Counted from the first letter of the stretch, positions 9,474 to 20,056 are shown. The stretch is DNA of 64,000 nucleotides from Sphingobacterium thalpophilum (GCF_038396785.1 NZ_CP151087.1:2976001-3040000); one strand, 5' to 3'. The notes: a model not told the origin generated them from the letters alone. Numbers and translations: made by a program.

Positions 9474-9941
9474 CTACCGTTTTTGACGAAAAAATGATTT
9501 TACCAAATCAGCACATTCTTCCTGCAAAACGCCATGTGTAATGACAGTTTTGGGGTGTAATATTTTATCGTGAAAATGGGAATAGCCACGCTTTTCATCT
9601 TTGGCTCCATATACTATTTTACCAATATGTGTCCAATAGGCCGCTCCGGCACACATAATACAAGGCTCAATGGTAACGTATAATGTACATTCATCCAGGT
9701 ATTTGCCCCCAAGGTAATTTGCTGCTGCTGTAAAAGCCTGCATTTCAGCGTGAGCTGTCACATCATTTAATCGCTGCGTCAAATTATGACCTTTCCCTAT
9801 AACACGTCCTCGATGAACAATAACTGCCCCAATAGGCACCTCTCCCTCTTGGTAAGCGACCTTAGCTTCATTCAATGCCATACGCATGAACGACTCGTCA
9901 CTATCGATGAGTTGTGTTCCTTCAAAATCTATAAATGTCAT
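9474..9941 (-). CDS. tadA: tRNA-specific adenosine deaminase-like protein
   Basis: 155 residues of the zinc-dependent nucleoside deaminase family. Zinc ligands and the proton shuttle are His64-Ala-Glu66 and Pro93-Cys94-x2-Cys97. The PCIMCAGA wording and the downstream HIGKIVYGAKDEKRG segment match TadA better than guanine or cytosine deaminases. TadA converts A34 to inosine in the tRNA-Arg(ACG) anticodon. It ends 101 bp from sod and starts 9 bp after the csaA stop on the same strand, so tadA, csaA and the 69-aa gene may form one operon. Confidence 0.9.
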   Translation of the reverse strand: MTFIDFEGTQLIDSDESFMRMALNEAKVAYQEGEVPIGAVIVHRGRVIGKGHNLTQRLNDVTAHAEMQAFTAAANYLGGKYLDECTLYVTIEPCIMCAGAAYWTHIGKIVYGAKDEKRGYSHFHDKILHPKTVITHGVLQEECADLVKSFFRQKR

Positions 9942-9950
9942 GGTACAAAC

Positions 9951-10292
9951 TTAACTAAGTTTAGATCCATTTGGTAATTTTTTGTCGACAGATGTCAAAA
10001 TAATATCTCCATTTTCGTCCGGAAATCCGGTCACTAGACACTCAGAAAAGAAATTAGCGATCTGCTTTTTGGGAAAGTTCACAACTGCGACAACTTGCTT
10101 CCCAATCAACTCCTCTTTGTTGTAGTGTACTGTAATCTGGGCACTACTCTGTAATACACCAATTTCATCGCCGAAATCAAGTTTCAATTGATATGCTGGC
10201 TTTTTAGCTCTTGGAAAGTCTTTTGCTTCTAAAATAGTTCCTACCCGTAAATCCACTTTCTCAAAATCGCTCCAACTAATGGCATCACTCAT
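9951..10292 (-). CDS. csaA: CsaA-like tRNA-binding protein
   Basis: 113 residues forming one EMAP/Myf-type tRNA-binding OB fold: DLRVGTILEAKDFPRAKKPAYQLKLDFG at the N-terminus and KQVVAVVNFPKKQIANFFSECLVTG in the middle are typical of CsaA. In Bacillus CsaA has chaperone-like and export-related activity; the role here is inferred. Its start overlaps the end of the 69-aa gene by 4 bp, so the two are translationally coupled. Confidence 0.88.
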   Translation of the reverse strand: MSDAISWSDFEKVDLRVGTILEAKDFPRAKKPAYQLKLDFGDEIGVLQSSAQITVHYNKEELIGKQVVAVVNFPKKQIANFFSECLVTGFPDENGDIILTSVDKKLPNGSKLS

Positions 10293-10498
10293 AATCGGTT
10301 GCTACTAATATCCTGAATCTCTTTACCTATCGTAAATAAAACATAGGAAGGCTTCCGTCCCAAACGTAAAGACAATCTATTGATCAGTTTATCTTCCTCT
10401 CCTGCTTGAAAAGCTAAATCTTCATCACTTAAGTGGTTGTACTTGCGACGGAGTTTTTCTTTGGCTACTTGCCACTGTTCTTCGTTAATTTTCAGCAT
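10289..10498 (-). CDS. Small CsbD-like protein (69 aa)
   Basis: 69 residues, charged and helical. The pattern W-x2-AKEKLRRKY, LSDEDLAFQAGEEDKLINRL and LRLGRKP resembles CsbD-family stress proteins in order and spacing, but this is by eye only. It overlaps csaA by 4 bp and would be the first gene of a csaA-tadA unit. Confidence 0.7.
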   Translation of the reverse strand: MLKINEEQWQVAKEKLRRKYNHLSDEDLAFQAGEEDKLINRLSLRLGRKPSYVLFTIGKEIQDISSNRL

Positions 10499-10585
10499 AA
10501 CTCAGATTTAGGTATAAAATTTGTATATCTTTACTGAACTGTAAAAGTTTGTTTAAAGATACAATATATACATAAATAAAAGATT

Positions 10586-11182
10586 ATGAAAAAGATTTTA
10601 CCAGCATTACTTTTGATTTGTGGTAGCGTAGCAACGGCACAGGCGCAGCTTTTGCCAGGGTTTGAGGTGGGTGTAAAAGGAGGCTTGAACTTCTCTAAAC
10701 TTAAAAGCGATGGAAAATATTTCAATTCTGACACGAAAGCAGGCTACCAAGCAGGTCTTTATGGACGTGTTGGTGTATTGGGATTCCATATTCAGCCTGA
10801 GGTTTACTTAACAGGTAAAAACACGACAGTGAAAGCAGAAAATGGCGAATCGACAGATGTAAAATTTACAACGGTCGATGTTCCAGTATTATTAGGCAAA
10901 CGCTTTGGTTTAGGTCCGATTGGAGCAAGGATTCAAACTGGCCCAATATTTTCATTTAAAGTCGATGACAAGCAAGATAAAGTCATTGACCAATTGAACC
11001 CAAATAACTACAAAAAAAGTGGTACATCTTGGGCGTTTGGTGTAGGCGCTGATATTTCAAGCTTGCGTGTAGATCTACGTTACGAAATGGGCCTAAACAA
11101 AATCAACAACGAAAGTCAGGCAAATCCAAAAATCAACATGTGGAGTATCGGTTTAGGGTATAGATTATTCAGTATTCTATAG
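10586..11182 (+). CDS. Outer-membrane beta-barrel protein
   Basis: 198 residues with a clear signal peptide (ALLLICGSVATAQAQ). The mature part is made of alternating strands with glycine- and aromatic-rich turns (VGVKGGLNFSKL, YQAGLYGRVG, RVDLRYEMGLN) and ends in WSIGLGYRLFSIL. This fits the PorT/OmpA-type eight-stranded barrels common in Bacteroidota. A transport or structural role cannot be decided. It forms a single-gene unit with its own terminator. Confidence 0.85.
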   Translation: MKKILPALLLICGSVATAQAQLLPGFEVGVKGGLNFSKLKSDGKYFNSDTKAGYQAGLYGRVGVLGFHIQPEVYLTGKNTTVKAENGESTDVKFTTVDVPVLLGKRFGLGPIGARIQTGPIFSFKVDDKQDKVIDQLNPNNYKKSGTSWAFGVGADISSLRVDLRYEMGLNKINNESQANPKINMWSIGLGYRLFSIL

Positions 11183-11211
11183 TACTTTAACCACTGTTCA
11201 TATACCGTTAG

Positions 11212-11243
11212 AAAGTCCGTTTTGAATAAAAACGGACTTTTTA
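11212..11243 (+). terminator. Terminator after the beta-barrel gene
   Basis: An 11-bp perfect stem (11212-11222 with 11230-11240) runs into a T-run. Confidence 0.85.
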
Positions 11244-11318
11244 TTTCAATAAACTTTAGAACCGTTCTAAATTGTTGCTTTTTCTTGTCAAAATGGTATC
11301 ATATTTAATAGCAAATAG

Positions 11319-11326
11319 TAGATTTG
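11319..11326 (+). promoter_or_regulatory. Possible -7 element for sdhCAB
   Basis: TAGATTTG matches the TAnnTTTG consensus 27 bp before the sdhC start. No TTG or TTTG lies 19-21 bp upstream, so the call is weak. Confidence 0.35.
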
Positions 11327-11353
11327 CCTAATTAAAATTAAATTACAAGGATA

Positions 11354-12124
11354 ATGAGTAAATCAAAGCCAGTTTTCAGTTCTTCGATTGGGAAGAAGCT
11401 AATCATGAGCTTAACAGGAATCTTCCTATGTTTATTCCTAGTTGTTCACTTGGTTGGTAACTTGCAATTATTTAAAGATGATGCGGGTCTAGCGTTCAAC
11501 AAGTACGCCTATTTTATGACTCACTTTACACCAATCAAAGTTGTTTCTTACTTATTGTATGCTTCGGTAATTGTTCACGTCATCTACGCTATTACATTGT
11601 CGATGAAAAACAAGGCCGCTCGTCCTATTGGTCATGCCAAATATGATGGTCAAGCAAACAGCAAGTGGAATTCACGCAACATGGGTATTTTAGGTACTGT
11701 CATTTTAGTATTCTTAGCTACGCACATGTCTAATTTTTGGTGGAAGTTTCACAATGATGAAGTGCCGTACATCGAATACCGTACTGATTTGGCAACTGGA
11801 CAAACCACAGCGCGCGAACTTCAAGCTTCTGAATTCCACGACTACCAAGAAACGGTAGAAAACAATGTTCAAATCTTGAAAGCGAGAGATTTGTACAAAC
11901 AAGTTGACTTTGCATTCAAAAATGTTGCATTGGTAGCTTTGTATGTGATTGCTATGGCAGCTTTGGCGTTCCACTTAATTCATGGTTTCCAATCTGCATT
12001 CCAAACTCTAGGTTTTAACCACAGAAGATATATTGGAATCATCAGAGCAATCGGTGTTTGGGTATTTGGGGTATTAATTCCAATTGGCTTTGCAATAATG
12101 CCGTTGTTTTTCTTCTTTAAATAA
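11354..12124 (+). CDS. sdhC: Succinate dehydrogenase cytochrome b subunit
   Basis: 256 residues with about five membrane segments (for example residues 17-37, 60-80, 110-128, 195-215 and 232-255). Histidines within or near these helices, such as in LVVHLVG and VIVHVIYA, are candidate haem ligands. This is the single-polypeptide anchor of B-type succinate:quinone oxidoreductases found in Bacteroidota. It passes electrons from succinate to menaquinone in the inner membrane. sdhA starts 57 bp downstream and sdhB follows, in the usual order. Confidence 0.96.
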   Translation: MSKSKPVFSSSIGKKLIMSLTGIFLCLFLVVHLVGNLQLFKDDAGLAFNKYAYFMTHFTPIKVVSYLLYASVIVHVIYAITLSMKNKAARPIGHAKYDGQANSKWNSRNMGILGTVILVFLATHMSNFWWKFHNDEVPYIEYRTDLATGQTTARELQASEFHDYQETVENNVQILKARDLYKQVDFAFKNVALVALYVIAMAALAFHLIHGFQSAFQTLGFNHRRYIGIIRAIGVWVFGVLIPIGFAIMPLFFFFK

Positions 12125-12181
12125 TTCGGAATCTTTTAAGATAAAGCTTAGGTTTTATCGATCAATATAAAATTAAGAGAT

Positions 12182-14116
12182 ATGTTAGATTCAAAAGTAC
12201 CAGCGGGCCCATTAGCCCAAAAGTGGTCAAATCATAAATTTAATCTTAAGTTGGTTAACCCTGCTAACAAACGTAAATTTACCGTTATTGTTGTTGGTAC
12301 AGGTCTTGCTGGTGCATCTGCAGCAGCATCTTTAGCTGAATTAGGATATAATGTAATTACATTCTGTTATCAAGATTCACCTCGTCGTGCACACTCTATT
12401 GCAGCACAAGGTGGTATTAATGCAGCAAAGAGCTACCAAAATGATGGTGACTCTGTTTTCCGCTTATTTTATGACACCATCAAAGGTGGTGACTACCGTT
12501 CACGCGAAGCAAACGTTTATCGTTTGGCTGAAGTATCTGTAAACATCATCGACCAATGTGTTGCTCAAGGTGTTCCATTTGCACGTGAATACGGAGGTTT
12601 ATTAGACAACCGTTCTTTCGGTGGTGCACAGGTAAGCCGTACGTTTTATGCCCGTGGTCAAACTGGACAACAATTGTTGTTGGGTGCTTATTCAGCATTA
12701 AACCGCCAGATTAAAAAAGGAAAAGTAAAATCTTATACTCGTCATGAGATGTTAGACCTTGTTATGATCGATGGTCATGCTAAAGGTATCGTAACTCGTG
12801 ACCTAGTTTCAGGTAAAATCGAAACTCATGCTGCACATGCAGTATTGATGTGTACTGGTGGTTATGGTAACGTATTCTTCTTGTCTACAAATGCAATGGG
12901 ATGTAACGTTACAGCAGCATGGAGAGCACACAAACGTGGTGCTTATTTTGCGAACCCTTGTTATACTCAAATTCACCCAACGTGTATCCCGGTAACAGGA
13001 GATCACCAATCTAAATTGACATTGATGTCAGAGTCTTTACGTAATGACGGCCGTGTATGGGTTCCTAAAACTCAAGAAATGGCAGAAAGATTACGTAAAG
13101 GTGAGATCAAAGCCAATGATATCAAAGAAGACGACAGAGATTATTTCTTGGAGCGTAAATACCCTTCATTCGGTAACTTGGTACCGCGTGACGTGGCCTC
13201 TCGTAATGCAAAAGAAGCTGTTGATGATGGTCGTGGTGTTGGTAAAACAGGTTTCGCTGTATTCTTGGATTTTAAAGAAGCTATCGGTCGTCTAGGCGAA
13301 GATGCAGTACGTGCTAAATACGGTAACTTATTTGACATGTACTACCAAATCACTGATGAGAACCCTTATAAACAACCAATGCGTATCTACCCTGCTGTTC
13401 ACTACACAATGGGTGGTGTATGGGTTGATTACAACTTGATGACTACAATCCCCGGTTTGTATGCTTTAGGTGAGTGTAACTTCTCTGACCACGGTGCAAA
13501 CCGTTTAGGTGCTTCGGCATTGATGCAAGGTCTTGCAGACGGTTATTTCGTAATCCCTTACACTGTGGGTGATTACTTAGCTAAATTAGGTTCATTCGCA
13601 CCAGTTGATCATACCCATCCTGCTTTCGAGACTACTCGTAAAGAAGTTGAAGATAAAATCAACAAATTGTTGTCGTTAAACGGTACACAAACTGTTGATG
13701 ATATCCACAAAAAATTAGGTCTCATCATGTGGGAATATTGTGGTATGGCTCGTACAGCTGAAGGATTACAAAAAGCACAAGGTTTGATCCAAGAATTGAA
13801 AAAAGAATTCTGGACAAACGTTAGAGTTCTTGGAGAGAACGAAGAATTAAATCTTTCTTTAGAAAAAGCTGGTCGCGTAGCAGACTTCTTAGAGTTAGGT
13901 GAGTTAATGGTTGTTGATGCATTGCAACGTGCTGAGTCTTGTGGTGGTCACTTCCGTCTTGAAAGCCAAACTGAAGAAGGTGAAGCAAAACGTAACGATG
14001 ATGAATTCGCCTATGTATCTGCTTGGGAATACAAAGGAGACAATGTACCTGAGGAATTACACAAGGAAGATTTGGTATTCGAGAACGTTCAGTTAACACA
14101 AAGAAGTTATAAATAA
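12182..14116 (+). CDS. sdhA: Succinate dehydrogenase flavoprotein subunit
   Basis: 644 residues. The dinucleotide-binding motif [12 protein letters not shown] is at about 37-48. His71 in AHSIAAQGG is the expected covalent FAD attachment site. The substrate-site segments HPTCIP and HYTMGGV and the C-terminal NRLGASAL are present. It oxidises succinate to fumarate on the cytoplasmic side of the complex. sdhB starts 14 bp downstream. Confidence 0.98.
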   Translation: MLDSKVPAGPLAQKWSNHKFNLKLVNPANKRKFTVIVVGTGLAGASAAASLAELGYNVITFCYQDSPRRAHSIAAQGGINAAKSYQNDGDSVFRLFYDTIKGGDYRSREANVYRLAEVSVNIIDQCVAQGVPFAREYGGLLDNRSFGGAQVSRTFYARGQTGQQLLLGAYSALNRQIKKGKVKSYTRHEMLDLVMIDGHAKGIVTRDLVSGKIETHAAHAVLMCTGGYGNVFFLSTNAMGCNVTAAWRAHKRGAYFANPCYTQIHPTCIPVTGDHQSKLTLMSESLRNDGRVWVPKTQEMAERLRKGEIKANDIKEDDRDYFLERKYPSFGNLVPRDVASRNAKEAVDDGRGVGKTGFAVFLDFKEAIGRLGEDAVRAKYGNLFDMYYQITDENPYKQPMRIYPAVHYTMGGVWVDYNLMTTIPGLYALGECNFSDHGANRLGASALMQGLADGYFVIPYTVGDYLAKLGSFAPVDHTHPAFETTRKEVEDKINKLLSLNGTQTVDDIHKKLGLIMWEYCGMARTAEGLQKAQGLIQELKKEFWTNVRVLGENEELNLSLEKAGRVADFLELGELMVVDALQRAESCGGHFRLESQTEEGEAKRNDDEFAYVSAWEYKGDNVPEELHKEDLVFENVQLTQRSYK

Positions 14117-14130
14117 GAAGGAAAATTATC

Positions 14131-14904
14131 ATGGCACAACATATGAATTTAACGCTGAAAGTTTGGCGTCAAAAAAATGATAAAGATAAAGGTCAATTTG
14201 TAACTTATCAGGCAAACAATATCGCTGATGATATGTCTTTCTTAGAGATGCTTGATATTGTCAATGAAGAATTGACTCGTAAAGGAGAAGATCCTGTATA
14301 TTTCGATCACGACTGTCGTGAAGGGATCTGCGGGATGTGTTCATTAGTAATCAACGGTCGCCCCCACGGTCCTAAAGAAGGTACAACAACATGTCAATTG
14401 CACATGCGTAGCTTCCACGACGGACAAACTATCGTAATTGAACCATGGAGAGCTGCTGCATTCCCGGTATTGAAAGACCTTGCAGTTGACCGTACTGCTT
14501 TTGACCGCATTCAACAAGCCGGAGGATATGTAAATATCAATACTGGCGGTGTTCCTGATGCGAATGTTATTCCTATTCCTAAACGTATTGCTGACGAAGC
14601 TTTCGAATCGGCAACATGTATCGGTTGTGGTGCTTGTGTTGCAGCCTGTAAAAATGCTTCTGCAATGTTATTCGTATCTGCAAAAGTATCTCAATTTGCC
14701 TTGTTACCACAAGGTCAAACCGAGCGTTACGAACGTGCACAGGCAATGGTAGATCAAATGGACGCAGAAGGTTTCGGTAACTGTACAAACACGGGAGCTT
14801 GCGAAGCAGAATGTCCTGTAGGCATCAAATTAACAAACATTGCTCGTTTAAACCGTGAGTATTTGACTGCTAAAATCTTCCGTCAAGAAGAGCCTCACGT
14901 TTAG
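14131..14904 (+). CDS. sdhB: Succinate dehydrogenase iron-sulfur subunit
   Basis: 257 residues. The N-terminal ferredoxin domain has [2Fe-2S] ligands C62, C67, C70 and C88. The C-terminal domain has C163-x2-C166-x2-C169-x3-C173 and C218-x5-C224-x3-C228 for the other two clusters. It conducts electrons from the flavin to the membrane anchor. It is the last gene of the operon, followed by a strong terminator. Confidence 0.98.
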   Translation: MAQHMNLTLKVWRQKNDKDKGQFVTYQANNIADDMSFLEMLDIVNEELTRKGEDPVYFDHDCREGICGMCSLVINGRPHGPKEGTTTCQLHMRSFHDGQTIVIEPWRAAAFPVLKDLAVDRTAFDRIQQAGGYVNINTGGVPDANVIPIPKRIADEAFESATCIGCGACVAACKNASAMLFVSAKVSQFALLPQGQTERYERAQAMVDQMDAEGFGNCTNTGACEAECPVGIKLTNIARLNREYLTAKIFRQEEPHV

Positions 14905-15007
14905 TTGCATTTTCCATCTTCTGTGGTTTCGTTAGCATCAATAGCGACGAAAACTCACTGAAGATCCTTTCTGACCATTGAAAATAAGCAATCCAGAAAA
15001 ATAATAT

Positions 15008-15044
15008 AAAAGTCCTTGCCCTAAGAAAGCAAGGACTTTTTTTT
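15008..15044 (+). terminator. Terminator of the sdhCAB operon
   Basis: A perfect 12-bp stem (15008-15019 with 15029-15040) is followed by a run of T. It lies just before the histidine kinase start. Confidence 0.9.
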
Positions 15045-15066
15045 ATATTTACAATAATGTAAATTG

Positions 15067-18000
15067 ATGAACGTGAATTCTGGTATAAAAATTCGACTAC
15101 TCTTACTTATCTTGACTTTATGCTTTATAGGAACAGCTATCACCATTAAAGAATCTGTTACCAATAAGGAGATACTAGACATTGATACAAAATCACTCAA
15201 TGACTACATCGCGCAACAAGAAAAAAAAGTCGATCGTATTTTCAATGATTCACTCCTGCTCAAAACATTTAAAAACTACGATCAGTATCCGATAGCAGTT
15301 TATCAGGCTTTTGAAAAATTTAAAACCAACGAGAAGGTTTTTCTATTTCTTTTTAAGGACCATGAACCGAAGATGTGGAGCACACATCTATTCGTGCCTA
15401 TCACAGATCAGGGATTTCCAGAAAAATCCAATTTTATCCAGGATGATAACCGCTCTTACGTTGTTCGAAAAAAAACAATTGGCAATATCAGTATACTCGC
15501 TTATATTATTGTAAAAGGCTATACAAATAATAACAACCCCTATTTAAATAGCTCTTTGCGGAGAAACTTCTTCGACTCCAGAAATATTGACATTGCCTCC
15601 TATACAGACACGGTCACGATTAAAAATATCTATAGCAATGAAGGGTCTTATCTGTTCTCCGTTAAGCTAAAAGATGGAGAGCATGAAAATGCCTATACAA
15701 TTTTGCAATTCTTCTGCTGGCTACTTGCCTGGATCGCGTTACTGATCTTCTTCAATAGCCTCTGCTTACATATGGCCAAGACAGGAAGGGCCTGGTGGTC
15801 TGCAGTATTGCTATTGTCAGTATTTAGCCTTGTCAAATTTGCCGATCTTAAATGGAACCTGCTGTCCGAAAATGCGACATTTTCAATTTTCGATTCGCGA
15901 AATTACGCCTATAATCGCTTCTTCCCCAATATATGGTCCGTGATGTCCACCACCATATTGGTACTATGGTTGGTTCTATTTATCTATTCAATTCGCAAAG
16001 AGCTCAACTTTGACAAAATAAAAAACATCCGGCTCTTTAGAATTCCTATCGCAATCGGATTTATTCTAAGTATATATCTATCGTTCGGTCTATTGTATGA
16101 TATCGCTGGTACATTGATTACACACTCCAACAATATCTATTTTGATTTCACAAAACTTGTCGATTTACATTTCTTAAGTTGGGTAGATCTAGGCATTGTT
16201 GGCATGGGTATTTTGGCCTTAAGTATCTACATTGATCTCGTACTATTTTTTCTTAAAAAATTAGAATTAAAACCGACGCAGCTACTCAATATTCAACTGG
16301 CATGTGTCATTTTTGTCATCCTGATCATTTCCTTCTATATAGAGAAAAATAGCCTGGTCAATTTGTTACTTGCACTGATCATCCTTATTAAATCATTTGG
16401 CGAGAAGTATTTCGACCGACATATATTAACAAATTATATCGCTGTACTGATACTTTGGGCAATCATAAGTGCGATCACGCACGCACGTTTCTATCAGGAA
16501 CGGAACTTAATCGACATGAAAATCTTGTTGAGTAATCTACAATCAGAAGATGATGTCAATGCTGTTTCATTATTCTCTGATATTGAAAGCAGCATAGCAA
16601 ACGATCAAGAATTAAAACATTTATTTAATATCAGTCTACCCTATACCAATACCGAAGGGATCAACGATTTTATCAAGAAAAAGTATTTTAGTGGCTATCT
16701 TTCCAAGTATGAGTTCAAAGCATATTATTATGATCAAAATAATATTCCGCTCAATCCCGCCAGTCAGAATAAGATCAATGAATATCGAGAAAAGGTAATC
16801 AACAAATCGATAAAAGTCACGCAGAACTTCTACCGTGCCAGTGCGGAATTAGGTACGCATGAATACTTCTCCATTATTCCTGTCGCCATTGACCAAAATA
16901 GGGTTGTCAATGTCATCATCAATCTTTCCAATAAAGATTTTAGTTATACGGTTCCCTATCCCGAAATCCTCACTGATATGCGGATCAACAATTCACAATA
17001 TTATAATAAAGGGGATTATTCGATAGCCCTCTATAAAGGAAGCTCTTTAATAACACAGTTTGGAAAATATACCTACGAAAACAATTTAAGGGGGCTGAAA
17101 GGTGTTCCAGGAGAATATATTCAAGTACTGGACCGTGATGCATACCTACACATGGCTTATGTTGCCAATAAATTCTCAACATATGTTATCAGTAAACAGA
17201 AACCTTCTTTTTGGGATTATCTAGCGACTACTTCATTTTTGTTCCTGGTATTTTTTATGATTTTCATGTTTTTCCATTTTATAAAATCATTCTATATCTT
17301 TCTTAAGAACACCAAGCTAACGTTCCGTAATTTAAAATATCAGTTCTACAAAATAATAAATAAAATACAGTATTCTACACGTATTCAGACCTCCATTATC
17401 TCATCAGTAATACTGGCGATCCTTATATCGGCGGTAATTTCGTATATAAGTATCAACAAGCAGCTTTATAATAATAATAGAGCAAGTAAGGAACGTTTTA
17501 TTATCGAATTAGGCAAACGGATGGAAAATATGTTGACCTACACGGATGAAACATCCACCGAAACGCAGCTTATCAGCATGCTCAAGACATTATCTGAAAC
17601 TATTTCCAAAGACTTCAATCTTTATTCCAAATCAGGCAGATTACTTTATAGCTCCCAGCGTAGAATCTACGATCTGGAGCTTTTCTCTACATTCATTAAT
17701 CCAGCTGCACTGAAGAATCTTTCTATCTTAAAAAAATCGGAGACGATTGAAGATGAGCGTATAGGCACTTTTCAATTTGAGACCAGTTATGCCACCATCA
17801 GGGATAAAAACTATAATACACTGGCTTATATAGGGATACCAAACTTCTCGCTTCAGAAGGAAGAAAACATCAATAAAAATCTTCTTTTAAATACGATAGT
17901 GAACATTTATTCGCTGATCATCATAGGCTTTGGTTTTTATGCGACATTTGTGGCCAACAGTGTCACCAACCCCTTGAGCATCATCAGTAAGAAGATCTCA

Positions 18001-18819
18001 CAACTACGCCTGGGACAACCCAACGAACCTCTGTTTTGGCAACGAAATGATGAAATAGGTACATTGATCAAAGAATATAATCTCATGATCATCAAACTTG
18101 AGGATTATGCCAATAAAATCAAAGATACGGAACGTGAATCCACTTGGCGCGAGATGGCTCAACAAATAGCCCATGAAATCAAAAATCCGCTGACACCTAT
18201 GAAATTAGGCATTCAGCAACTCCGCAGATCGTACAAAGACGAGGATCCTAAATTTCCAGATCGCTTCAATAAATTCTCCACTTCATTTATCGAACAAATC
18301 GATGCATTGACGCATATTGCCTCAGAATTTTCGCACTTCGCAAAATTCCCAAATACGGTAATGGAAAACATCAATATTGTAGAAAAAGTAACAAAGTCCA
18401 TTTCCTTGTACAACAATACACCAAATGTAAGTATTCGTCTCATTAACAATGTCGATCACAAAACCCTTATTGTTAAGGCGGATGGTAATGAATTATTGAG
18501 AACCTTCAATAATTTAATAAAAAATGCGATTGAAGGCGGTTATGGGCGAAAAAACATGAAGATCGAGATTTCCATTGAACGCTACTCAGACAAATTTGTC
18601 AAGATCGACATCAAAGACAATGGTTATGGAATTCCCAAAGAGATGCAGGATAAGATTTTCCAGATTAATTTCACGACAAAGAGTTCAGGAAACGGTTTAG
18701 GGCTAGTTCTTGTCAAAAAAACAATTGAAGCCAGTAATGGACAAATTTATTTTGAGACTGTAGAAGGCGAAGGTACAACCTTCCATATACTGCTTCCTTT
18801 GCAACAGATAGAGTCTTAA
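15067..18819 (+). CDS. Large NtrY-like membrane sensor histidine kinase
   Basis: 1250 residues; I start at the ATG at 15067, since the preceding in-frame codon is TTG. A first membrane segment (about 8-28) is followed by an extracytoplasmic domain, then a block of several membrane helices (about 215-460), a second extracytoplasmic domain (about 465-715) and two more helices (about 720-750 and 775-800). A third sensor segment, one more helix (about 940) and a HAMP-like linker follow. The kinase core has the H-box His1036 in QQIAHEIKNPLTP, the N-box NLIKNAIEGG and G-boxes DNGYGIP and SGNGLGLVLVKK. The IKNPLTPMKLGIQQLRR wording is like NtrY. No response regulator is adjacent. Confidence 0.92.
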   Translation: MNVNSGIKIRLLLLILTLCFIGTAITIKESVTNKEILDIDTKSLNDYIAQQEKKVDRIFNDSLLLKTFKNYDQYPIAVYQAFEKFKTNEKVFLFLFKDHEPKMWSTHLFVPITDQGFPEKSNFIQDDNRSYVVRKKTIGNISILAYIIVKGYTNNNNPYLNSSLRRNFFDSRNIDIASYTDTVTIKNIYSNEGSYLFSVKLKDGEHENAYTILQFFCWLLAWIALLIFFNSLCLHMAKTGRAWWSAVLLLSVFSLVKFADLKWNLLSENATFSIFDSRNYAYNRFFPNIWSVMSTTILVLWLVLFIYSIRKELNFDKIKNIRLFRIPIAIGFILSIYLSFGLLYDIAGTLITHSNNIYFDFTKLVDLHFLSWVDLGIVGMGILALSIYIDLVLFFLKKLELKPTQLLNIQLACVIFVILIISFYIEKNSLVNLLLALIILIKSFGEKYFDRHILTNYIAVLILWAIISAITHARFYQERNLIDMKILLSNLQSEDDVNAVSLFSDIESSIANDQELKHLFNISLPYTNTEGINDFIKKKYFSGYLSKYEFKAYYYDQNNIPLNPASQNKINEYREKVINKSIKVTQNFYRASAELGTHEYFSIIPVAIDQNRVVNVIINLSNKDFSYTVPYPEILTDMRINNSQYYNKGDYSIALYKGSSLITQFGKYTYENNLRGLKGVPGEYIQVLDRDAYLHMAYVANKFSTYVISKQKPSFWDYLATTSFLFLVFFMIFMFFHFIKSFYIFLKNTKLTFRNLKYQFYKIINKIQYSTRIQTSIISSVILAILISAVISYISINKQLYNNNRASKERFIIELGKRMENMLTYTDETSTETQLISMLKTLSETISKDFNLYSKSGRLLYSSQRRIYDLELFSTFINPAALKNLSILKKSETIEDERIGTFQFETSYATIRDKNYNTLAYIGIPNFSLQKEENINKNLLLNTIVNIYSLIIIGFGFYATFVANSVTNPLSIISKKISQLRLGQPNEPLFWQRNDEIGTLIKEYNLMIIKLEDYANKIKDTERESTWREMAQQIAHEIKNPLTPMKLGIQQLRRSYKDEDPKFPDRFNKFSTSFIEQIDALTHIASEFSHFAKFPNTVMENINIVEKVTKSISLYNNTPNVSIRLINNVDHKTLIVKADGNELLRTFNNLIKNAIEGGYGRKNMKIEISIERYSDKFVKIDIKDNGYGIPKEMQDKIFQINFTTKSSGNGLGLVLVKKTIEASNGQIYFETVEGEGTTFHILLPLQQIES

Positions 18820-19062
18820 TATGTGAAGATAGCAGTCAACAAAAATAAGACATCGAAGAAAGCTTATATGCGCTCCATCTCCAGTGTCTCTAAATAATAA
18901 GGACCTGCCGCTCCATTTGTGTAAAGAAAGGGCCGTCACACCAACTGATGTAAATAAAAATATAGCACTCAATTAGGGCACAACTCAAACCTGATAGCAT
19001 AAAACTAACCAGTTAATGGATAGCCTTATTATTATATTTTAAGGATCAGATAACAAGAACAG
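18820..19062. other. Intergenic stretch without a recognised gene
   Basis: Between the kinase stop and the terminator I see no gene, promoter pair or repeat. A minus-strand open frame that runs in from the kinase gene covers part of it, but has no support. Confidence 0.5.
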
Positions 19063-19122
19063 TATACTATAAACAAAAAAGCTCTTTGCGGTCATGCAAA
19101 GAGCTTTTTTGTTTATAGTATA
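19063..19122. terminator. Very long bidirectional terminator hairpin
   Basis: A perfect 27-bp stem (19063-19089 with 19096-19122, loop GGTCAT) contains an A-run in the left arm and a T-run in the right arm, so it can end transcription from both sides. It separates the kinase (plus) and the coiled-coil protein (minus). Confidence 0.9.
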
Positions 19123-19129
19123 TCTATTT

Positions 19130-20056
19130 TTAACGCAATACAACAGTAGATCGTCCCATGATTGCATTATCTTCATATAGCAAAACAGTATAGGCTCCTT
19201 TAGAAAATCCATCCTCTGCTGCCCAATAAACGATATAATCCTCGCCTTTGTTGGTAAATAGAATATTATGTTTAAAAGTATATTGCAATTTCTCACCGTG
19301 TACATAGAAAATATTATCGCCTTGTACGACCAAATTTCCTTGTGGATCTATAATTCTGACATATATATCACGTTCTCCACTTTTAGCCAACGGATTATCA
19401 GCAATGGTAAAGTTGATTTTTAACTTATCGATTTTTTTAGCACGTTCTTCTACAAATTCCTTTCCATTCTTTTTGACTTCAAGGCCATTTATACTGATAC
19501 TTGAAACCTTTAATGCTGAAGCAGTCGCAACCTTCTCTTTCAGATCCGAATTTGATGTAACTAATGAAGTAATCTGTTTTTCCTTTTCGACAACAGATTC
19601 GCTCAAGTTGGAGTTTTGCTTCGATAAAATCTGATTTTCCTGAATCAGCCGTTGCACATTTACACGATAAGTATCCACCTGCTTCTTAAGCTGATTGATC
19701 TTATGCTGTGCTTCATCGATATCTTTTGGAGTAATACTCTTATTTTCAAGCTTTTTACGAAGCTCTGCGATTTCAGCTCTAGAATCATCCTTCTGCACGG
19801 ACATCTCTGGAGTCAATTGGACATTTTCTACATCAATTTTATCCAATTCAGCTTCAATACGATCGATTTGTACCTGCAAATTTTCTTTTTCAACTGTAAG
19901 TGTATAGACCTTTTCACCATTGGTCTTAAACTTGACATAAAAATATATGTTCGTTGCAAGTAATGCTGCTATCGCAATGATAAAGAAGTAAATCTTCGAA
20001 GAATCTTTCTTCTTTTCTTCTTCTTTCTTACTCGAAACAACTTCTGAATTTATCAT
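19130..20056 (-). CDS. Membrane-anchored coiled-coil protein
   Basis: 308 residues of unknown function. A charged cytoplasmic N-terminus (about 1-20, rich in Lys, Glu and Ser) precedes one membrane helix (about 22-41). Then comes a long coiled coil with heptad-like Leu/Ile/Val spacing (about 48-190) and a C-terminal beta-rich domain (about 195-308, including IYVRIIDPQGNLVVQG and GAYTVLLYE). The topology puts the coiled coil and C-terminal domain in the periplasm. A structural or tethering role is likely, but nothing in the sequence identifies a partner. Confidence 0.8.
   Translation of the reverse strand: MINSEVVSSKKEEEKKKDSSKIYFFIIAIAALLATNIYFYVKFKTNGEKVYTLTVEKENLQVQIDRIEAELDKIDVENVQLTPEMSVQKDDSRAEIAELRKKLENKSITPKDIDEAQHKINQLKKQVDTYRVNVQRLIQENQILSKQNSNLSESVVEKEKQITSLVTSNSDLKEKVATASALKVSSISINGLEVKKNGKEFVEERAKKIDKLKINFTIADNPLAKSGERDIYVRIIDPQGNLVVQGDNIFYVHGEKLQYTFKHNILFTNKGEDYIVYWAAEDGFSKGAYTVLLYEDNAIMGRSTVVLR

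Noticed and set aside
13821..14132. Minus-strand open frame inside sdhA/sdhB
   Set aside because: Shadow of the certain sdhA gene.
18703..18972. Minus-strand open frame crossing the end of the kinase gene into the gap
   Set aside because: Half of it overlaps the certain kinase gene and it has no start signal or recognisable motif.
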